This document shows, in pieces, positions 5,618-9,879 of a DNA stretch of 9,879 bases. Origin of the DNA: Holophagaceae bacterium (GTDB lineage: Bacteria; Acidobacteriota; Holophagae; Holophagales; Holophagaceae); assembly GCA_025353305.1 (NCBI GenBank), contig JANXQX010000177.1:1-9879 (forward strand). Reading direction: 5' to 3'. How positions within the stretch are numbered: position 1 is the stretch's first letter; each line of letters begins with the position of its first letter. The translations under genes were made by a program, and so were the position numbers. The notes below the pieces were generated by a model. It saw nothing but the letters and a program-made list of their open reading frames with translations, had not been told where the DNA came from and made no database searches.

Positions 5618-7339
5618 ATGGCCAAATTTCTATTTGCGGATGATGCGACCGCCGTTCTTCAAGGGTGGCAGGCCCCCGGCGCATTGGATCTGAGCGCGGC
5701 CTTTCTCAGGGCCGGAGGCTGGGCATTGCCGCGTACCGAGGCATTTCCGGATGCCGCCCGCCTGAGAGAACGGTTGCAGGAGCTGGCAGCTTCGGTTCGA
5801 GGCAACGCAAAACTTGGACTGGACTTGAGGGGTCTCCGCGGCGGCACTGACGGTGTTCTTGCAGCCGCGAGGGAAGCGGGGGTGGCCTTCCTGCTGCACA
5901 CGGCCGAACTGCCGCCTGCCATGCAAGCGCTACTGGGGATAAATGTTCCTCGCATCGTCGCCGTTGCGAACGAGGAGGAAGCCAACAAGGCCATCGCTCA
6001 GGGTGCATCGGCATTTCTGGCGCCCGCTGACCAGGTTCAAGCGCTGAACCACCATGGCTTGCCTATTCTCGCCATTGCCGAGGATAGCGCGCAGGCAAGG
6101 CAGGGCATGGCAGCCGGGGCGCTCGGCATTCAACCACGGTCTCCGGCGCTTCTTGGTGAACCTTCCCTGCCGGAATTCAATTCGCGGTTGATGGAGGGCC
6201 TGGGCGAGGCCGACCAGAGGCTATTGCGCAAGGGCCCTGGAAACATGGCACGGCTGCGCATCCGCAATCTGGATCTTTCCTATCCGATTCAACAAGGCGG
6301 CATGGGCGTGGGCGTGTCCTGGGAAGGCCTTGCCGGGGCCGTGGCGCGAGAAGGTTGCGTGGGCCTGGTATCGGCCATCGGCACCGGCTACCACCCTTCG
6401 GCCCGTGGGGCGCAGCGCTTCGGCAGGCCCGATGGCACTTTGTCCCTGAATCCCCCCGCGGCCCTGACGACCATCCTGCGCGCCGCCCTGGAGCGGGCCG
6501 AAGGTCATGGCGCCGTGGGCGTCAACATCCTGTGCGCCATCGAGGGCTACGAAGCCACCGTGCGGGCTGCGGTGGCCGGGGGCGCCCAGATGATCGTTTC
6601 TGGCGCCGGCCTGCCTCTGGCCCTGCCTGACTATGTCGGGGATGCGGATGTGGCGCTGGTGCCCATCGTTTCTTCCGCCCGGGCCCTAAGCGTCATCTGC
6701 AAGCAATGGCACCGCAAGTATGGCCGCCTGCCGGACGCCGTGGTGCTGGAAGGGCCTGAAAGCGGGGGGCACCAGGGATTCAGCCCAGAGCAATGCGTGG
6801 ACCCGGCCTTCACCGTCGAGAACATACTGCCCTCGGTGCTCGCGGAGCGCGACAAATGGGGTGATTTCCCCGTGCTGGTGGCAGGCGGTGTATGGGATCG
6901 CGCAGATATTTTGCGGTTCATGGCGATGGGCGCTTCCGGTGTCCAGATGGGTACGCGTTTTATCGGCACCTTCGAATGCGATGCCCATTCCAACTTCAAG
7001 GAAACGATCCTGAAAGCCAAAGCCGAGGACATCATCCTGATGAAGTCACCGGTGGGGATGCCCGCCCGCGGCGTGCGCACGGCCCTGCAAGCCCGCATCG
7101 AAGACGGCACCGCGCCCCAGATCCGTTGCGTGAGCCAATGCCTGACACCCTGCGGCCATGGCAAGGGCGCCGCGGAGGTCGGCTATTGCATCGCCGATCG
7201 CCTGGCGGATGCCTGGCACGGCGATCGCGAAAGCGGCCTCTTCTTTTCCGGCAGCAATGGCTCACGGCTCAAGGACATTGTCAGCGTCCACGATCTCATC
7301 GAAGAGCTGACCCAGGATCCCGGGCTGCAGGGGCGATAA
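5618..7339 (+). CDS. Nitronate-monooxygenase-like FMN oxidoreductase with an N-terminal degenerate barrel
   Basis: The C-terminal part (about residues 215-540) is a TIM-barrel flavoprotein of the nitronate monooxygenase / 2-nitropropane dioxygenase / FabK superfamily. It shows YPIQQGGMGVGVS at 222-234, ESGGH with the family catalytic-position histidine H385, and the phosphate-binding end VLVAGGVWDRADILRFMAMG then GVQMGTRF (419-448). Known members oxidise alkyl nitronates or reduce enoyl-ACP; the substrate here cannot be told. Residues about 60-190 look like a second, decayed copy: P149-ILA through M164-AAGALGIQ aligns with P418-VLVA through M435-AMGASGVQ, but ESGGH is absent. A four-cysteine motif, C504-x3-C508-x3-C512-x11-C524, may bind a metal or iron-sulfur cluster. 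At 573 residues the protein is well over the usual 320-380. No signal peptide or membrane segment is seen. It is likely co-transcribed with the next gene, 41 bases downstream. The family is certain and the exact reaction is not. Confidence 0.85.
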   Translation: MAKFLFADDATAVLQGWQAPGALDLSAAFLRAGGWALPRTEAFPDAARLRERLQELAASVRGNAKLGLDLRGLRGGTDGVLAAAREAGVAFLLHTAELPPAMQALLGINVPRIVAVANEEEANKAIAQGASAFLAPADQVQALNHHGLPILAIAEDSAQARQGMAAGALGIQPRSPALLGEPSLPEFNSRLMEGLGEADQRLLRKGPGNMARLRIRNLDLSYPIQQGGMGVGVSWEGLAGAVAREGCVGLVSAIGTGYHPSARGAQRFGRPDGTLSLNPPAALTTILRAALERAEGHGAVGVNILCAIEGYEATVRAAVAGGAQMIVSGAGLPLALPDYVGDADVALVPIVSSARALSVICKQWHRKYGRLPDAVVLEGPESGGHQGFSPEQCVDPAFTVENILPSVLAERDKWGDFPVLVAGGVWDRADILRFMAMGASGVQMGTRFIGTFECDAHSNFKETILKAKAEDIILMKSPVGMPARGVRTALQARIEDGTAPQIRCVSQCLTPCGHGKGAAEVGYCIADRLADAWHGDRESGLFFSGSNGSRLKDIVSVHDLIEELTQDPGLQGR

Positions 7340-7369
7340 GCCGTTCAATGCTGGAAGCCCAAGAGTCAT

Positions 7370-7374
7370 GGAGG
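7370..7374 (+). promoter_or_regulatory. Ribosome binding site for the DUF1684 gene
   Basis: GGAGG lies six bases before the ATG at 7381. A TGA sits immediately before that ATG in the same frame (7378-7380), so the start cannot be further upstream. This matters because the protein lacks the export signal usual for its family. Confidence 0.65.
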
Positions 7375-7380
7375 TCATGA

Positions 7381-8295
7381 ATGCCGCTGATTCCGCCTGC
7401 GATTCCGCCCGCGGTTGTGACCACGATTCCTCCCGTGAAGGGGGCTGACGGCGCCAAACAAGCAACCTTCCTCAAGGACCTGGAGCATTGGCGCGAGAAT
7501 CGCCATGCCCGCCTGAAAAGTGAAAACGGATGGCTCACCCTGGTGGGATTGAGCTGGCTGGCTGAGGGTGAGAACGCTTTCGGTTCGGACCCCTCGAATC
7601 CCGTCCCTCTCCCTGAAAAAAAAGCGCCTGCCAAGGCTGGTGTATTGATTTTGGATCATGGAGTGGTGAAAGTGAAATTGGTTGCGGGCAGCGGCGTGAA
7701 CCTGAATGGCAAACCTGTCGAGGCGGCTGAAGCGCAAGCACTGAAGAGCGATGCAGATGGAAAGCCGGACCTGCTCTCACTGGGCGATCTTTCGTTCTAT
7801 GTGATCAAACGGGGGGATCGCTTTGGCATCCGCGTGAAGGATTCCCAAAATCCCGTCCGGATCGGATTCAAGGGCATTCAATCCTTTCCGGCGGATTCAA
7901 CCTACCAGGTGGTGGCAGAGTTCGTGCCCTATGCAGTTCCCAAGGACATCCAGATTCCCACGGTCCTGGGAACTTCGGAAACCATGCAGGCTCCGGGCTA
8001 CGTGAAGTTCAAATTGCGCGGGAAGGAACTGACCCTGGAACCCGTCATCGAAGATCCTGCCGAGCCCCAACTGTTCTTCATCTTCCGTGACAAGACCAGC
8101 GGGAAGGGCACCTACCCGGCCGGGCGTTTCCTCTACGCGGCCATGCCGAAGGATGGCCAAGTCACCCTGGATTTCAACCGGTCCTACAACCCCCCGTGCG
8201 CTTTCACTCCCTTCGCCACCTGCCCGCTGCCGCCCCCGCAGAATCGGCTCCCCATCGCTGTCAAGGCCGGGGAGAAGAACTACGGGCATCACTGA
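7381..8295 (+). CDS. DUF1684 domain-containing protein of unknown function
   Basis: The 304-residue product carries the DUF1684 pattern. The entry motif is LKDLEHWRENRHARL (31-45), followed by GWLTLVGLSWL with GENAFGSD. The C-terminal signature is YNPPCAFTPFATCPLPPPQN (269-288), containing C273 and C281, then NRLPIAVKAGE. No biochemical role is established for the family to my knowledge. Homologues often have a signal or lipoprotein peptide. Here the N-terminus is instead a proline-rich run made of four-residue units, IPPA-IPPA-VVTT-IPPV (residues 4-19), with no basic n-region or hydrophobic core, so export is doubtful. The start is fixed by an in-frame stop directly upstream and a GGAGG Shine-Dalgarno. 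An A8 run at 7616-7623 falls in frame as a possible slippery heptamer. It follows the flavoprotein gene by 41 bases on the same strand, suggesting an operon, and converges on radA. Confidence 0.85.
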   Translation: MPLIPPAIPPAVVTTIPPVKGADGAKQATFLKDLEHWRENRHARLKSENGWLTLVGLSWLAEGENAFGSDPSNPVPLPEKKAPAKAGVLILDHGVVKVKLVAGSGVNLNGKPVEAAEAQALKSDADGKPDLLSLGDLSFYVIKRGDRFGIRVKDSQNPVRIGFKGIQSFPADSTYQVVAEFVPYAVPKDIQIPTVLGTSETMQAPGYVKFKLRGKELTLEPVIEDPAEPQLFFIFRDKTSGKGTYPAGRFLYAAMPKDGQVTLDFNRSYNPPCAFTPFATCPLPPPQNRLPIAVKAGEKNYGHH

Positions 8296-8314
8296 ACGCG
8301 TGGGAAGTGTTTTT
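8290..8314 (+). terminator. Weak terminator-like element at the DUF1684/radA junction
   Basis: CACT at 8290-8293 can pair with AGTG at 8306-8309, immediately followed by a T5 run at 8310-8314. The stem is only four bases with a 12-base loop, so it is much weaker than a typical intrinsic terminator. It is listed because it is the only candidate in the 22-base gap between converging genes. Confidence 0.2.
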
Positions 8315-8317
8315 CTA

Positions 8318-9694
8318 TCACAGGTTCTCTTCGCTTTCTGCCACTTTTCGCAGCCAGGCTTTCGCCCGCAGCCGCTCGACGCTGATTTCTGCGAAGACCT
8401 CCATGGGGGCCTTGCCTTCGAGGCCCACCTTGGGCACCACGGCGGAGGAAAAGCCGAGGCGGGCGCCTTCCTGCAAACGCAAGGGAAGCTGGGCGATGGG
8501 GCGCACTTCGCCGGTGAGCCCGACTTCGCCCATCAATAAGCTTTTCTCGGCGAGCAGGCGCCCCGTGGCGCTGCTCGTCAATGCCGCGATGACCGCAAGA
8601 TCCGCGGCAGGATCTTCGATCTCCAAGCCACCGGCCACGTTCACGTAGACATCGCGGTCGTGCAATTGAATTCCGCCGCGCCGCTCGGCCACGGCGCACA
8701 GCATGGCCAGGCGCTGTCCATCAATGCCCAGGGCCGTGCGGCGGGGTATGCCCAGGCCCGCGGAGGCAACGAGCGCCTGGATCTCCACCACCATCGGCCG
8801 CGTGCCTTGAAGGACCACCGTGGCCGCGCATCCGGGCCGCGGCTCGGCGTCGAGAAAAAACGGGTTGCCTTCGGCCGGCACGAGGCCGCGCTCGGTCATT
8901 GCGAAAACCCCAAGCTCGAAGGCAGCGCCGAAGCGGTTCTTCAGGCTCCTGAGCAGGCGGTGATGATGGTGCCGGTCGCCTTCGAAGGCCAGCACCGTGT
9001 CCACCAGATGCTCCAGGACTTTGGGTCCCGCCAGGCTTCCATCTTTCGTGACATGGCCAACCAGAACCAGCGGCGTCCCCGTGGCCTTGGCCCAGCGGGT
9101 AAGCAACTGCGCGCAGCCGCGCACCTGGCTGACTGAGCCGGCGCTGCTCTCGAAATCCGGGTCGAACAGAGTCTGGATGGAATCAATGAGCAGCAGCGCC
9201 GGCTTCATGCGCTCGGCTTCCTCCAGGATGATGCGCACATCGGTTTCCGCGAGCAGGTGGATGCCTGGATTTTCGGTTCCCAGGCGCTGGGCGCGGAGCT
9301 TGATCTGCCGCTCGCTTTCCTCGCCGCTGGCATAGAGCACGAGGCCCGGTTCCGTGGCGGCCCACTGCAGCACCAGGGTTGATTTGCCGATGCCGGGCTC
9401 GCCCCCCAGCAGCACCACCATGCCCGGCACGACGCCGCCGCCCAGAACCCGATCCAGCTCCGCCAGTCCTGTGGCAGTGCGCTCGGTTTCGGTGATTTCC
9501 ACGTCAAGGATCGCCACGGGCCCGTTGTAATGGCCTTGGGCGAAGGAACTGCGAGCCCGCTGCAGATCCCGCTTCAAGGTTCCGCGCAGTTCCTCGATGC
9601 TGTCCCAGGCGCCGCAATTCGTGCATTTCCCCATGGCCTTGGGGAAGCGGGTTCCGCAAGCGGTGCATTCGAAAACGGGGTTGGATTTGGCCAT
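8318..9694 (-). CDS. radA: DNA repair protein RadA (Sms)
   Basis: RadA is a RecA-related ATPase that drives branch migration and processing of recombination intermediates in the cytoplasm. The 458-residue product is full length for the family. An N-terminal zinc finger has C10-x2-C13 and C24-x2-C27. The Walker A motif GEPGIGKST is at 98-106 and Walker B LLLIDSIQT at 167-175. The RadA-specific KNRFG motif is at 252-256. The C-terminal Lon-protease-like domain spans about 315-445, containing DRDVYVNVAGG and GEVGLTGEVRPI. The residues before KNRFG read RHHHHRLLRS, with histidine where homologues usually have an aromatic residue before R. The ATG at 9694 gives the standard MAKSNPVFECTACG start, although only a poor Shine-Dalgarno precedes it. 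It lies tail to tail with the DUF1684 gene with a 22-base gap. No partner is visible upstream in the window. Confidence 0.97.
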   Translation of the reverse strand: MAKSNPVFECTACGTRFPKAMGKCTNCGAWDSIEELRGTLKRDLQRARSSFAQGHYNGPVAILDVEITETERTATGLAELDRVLGGGVVPGMVVLLGGEPGIGKSTLVLQWAATEPGLVLYASGEESERQIKLRAQRLGTENPGIHLLAETDVRIILEEAERMKPALLLIDSIQTLFDPDFESSAGSVSQVRGCAQLLTRWAKATGTPLVLVGHVTKDGSLAGPKVLEHLVDTVLAFEGDRHHHHRLLRSLKNRFGAAFELGVFAMTERGLVPAEGNPFFLDAEPRPGCAATVVLQGTRPMVVEIQALVASAGLGIPRRTALGIDGQRLAMLCAVAERRGGIQLHDRDVYVNVAGGLEIEDPAADLAVIAALTSSATGRLLAEKSLLMGEVGLTGEVRPIAQLPLRLQEGARLGFSSAVVPKVGLEGKAPMEVFAEISVERLRAKAWLRKVAESEENL

Positions 9695-9744
9695 GGAAAC
9701 AGTCTAGGTCATTCGCTATAAATTCGCCAAAAATTTTTATCTGA

Positions 9745-9753
9745 TTATCCACA
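9745..9753 (+). promoter_or_regulatory. Perfect DnaA-box 9-mer
   Basis: TTATCCACA at 9745-9753 equals the high-affinity E. coli-type DnaA box. It lies about 50 bases upstream of the radA start, inside the AT-rich region. A weaker relative (GAATCCACA, 7 of 9) is at 9800-9808. A single box could titrate DnaA or regulate radA, or be chance. There are too few boxes and no dnaA-region genes to call an origin. Confidence 0.4.
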
Positions 9754-9804
9754 AACCTCAGCCTGAAATAGCTGGACAGAAAAAACGTAAAAAGGCCGTG
9801 AATC

Positions 9805-9832
9805 CACAGATTGCACCGATTCGCACAGATTG
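9805..9832. repeat. Three-unit short tandem repeat CAC(A/C)GATT
   Basis: Three adjacent units read CACAGATTG (9805-9813), CACCGATTCG (9814-9823) and CACAGATTG (9824-9832). The outer units are identical and the middle one has one substitution plus one extra base. The 9-10 base period is close to one helical turn. Function is unknown; it could be a multi-site protein-binding array or a copy of a dispersed intergenic repeat. Confidence 0.55.
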
Positions 9833-9879
9833 AATAACGTGAGCGGTGGAGGAGTGAAGATCGCTCCTGCATGGAGCAT

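Larger units (their letters stand above)
9695..9879. other. AT-rich non-coding region upstream of radA
   Basis: This 185-base stretch has no convincing gene. It is distinctly AT-rich from 9715 to 9795, unlike the rest of the window, with runs such as AAAAATTTTT (9729-9738) and two A-runs at 9780-9793. The radA promoter should lie here, but I could not find a -35/-10 pair of good quality on the minus strand; TATAGC near 9712-9717 is the nearest -10 candidate. It also holds a DnaA-box 9-mer, a short tandem repeat and a small hairpin (GCTCC 9863-9867 with GGAGC 9873-9877). Confidence 0.6.

Noticed and set aside
9504..9872. Minus-strand frame of 122 residues running from the right edge into radA
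   Set aside because: Most of it lies over AT-rich non-coding DNA and then an alternate frame of radA, with no recognisable domain.
9839..9879. Possible plus-strand gene start (GTG at 9839 or 9854, reading KIAPAWS)
   Set aside because: Only a few codons are present. The GGAGG at 9848-9852 is too close to the second GTG, and the peptide is too short to identify; it faintly recalls the start of ribulose-phosphate epimerase but that cannot be supported.
9695..9879. Replication origin
   Set aside because: Only one perfect DnaA box, and no dnaA, dnaN, gidA or similar origin-flanking gene is in view.

Overview
The window is an ordinary-looking, GC-rich (roughly 60% by eye) bacterial chromosomal segment. 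It has five complete protein genes packed almost end to end, a possible gene end at the left edge, and about 185 bases of AT-rich non-coding DNA at the right edge. I see no transposase, phage gene, CRISPR array, tRNA or rRNA. The best guess for the organism is a Gram-negative bacterium with envelope-anchored signalling, possibly an acidobacterium of the Holophaga/Geothrix type. This rests on the two-propeller/Y_Y_Y/GGDEF receptor and a DUF1684 protein next to conserved housekeeping genes. It is an inference from gene content, not a proven placement.

Layout, left to right. Bases 1-111 may hold the last codons of an upstream gene whose stop overlaps the miaB start. miaB (108-1412, +) encodes the tRNA methylthiotransferase. 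After 58 bases comes a 1046-residue membrane receptor-type diguanylate cyclase (1471-4611, +) with fourteen propeller-blade motifs outside and a GGEEF domain with an intact inhibitory site inside. It converges on yicC (4615-5490, -), an endoribonuclease-family gene, with only three bases between the stop codons. A 127-base divergent region follows, carrying a 7-bp inverted repeat around a possible yicC -10 box. Next are a 573-residue nitronate-monooxygenase-like flavoprotein (5618-7339, +) and a DUF1684 protein (7381-8295, +), probably co-transcribed. They converge on radA (8318-9694, -), whose upstream AT-rich region contains a perfect DnaA-box 9-mer and a short tandem repeat.

Functionally the window mixes housekeeping (tRNA modification, RNA turnover, recombinational repair) with one signalling gene and one two-gene unit of unknown physiology. 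No new multi-gene system is evident. The points most worth a second look are the duplicated, degenerate barrel and four-cysteine motif in the flavoprotein, the architecture of the cyclase (including a loop insertion), and the repeat/DnaA-box cluster upstream of radA.
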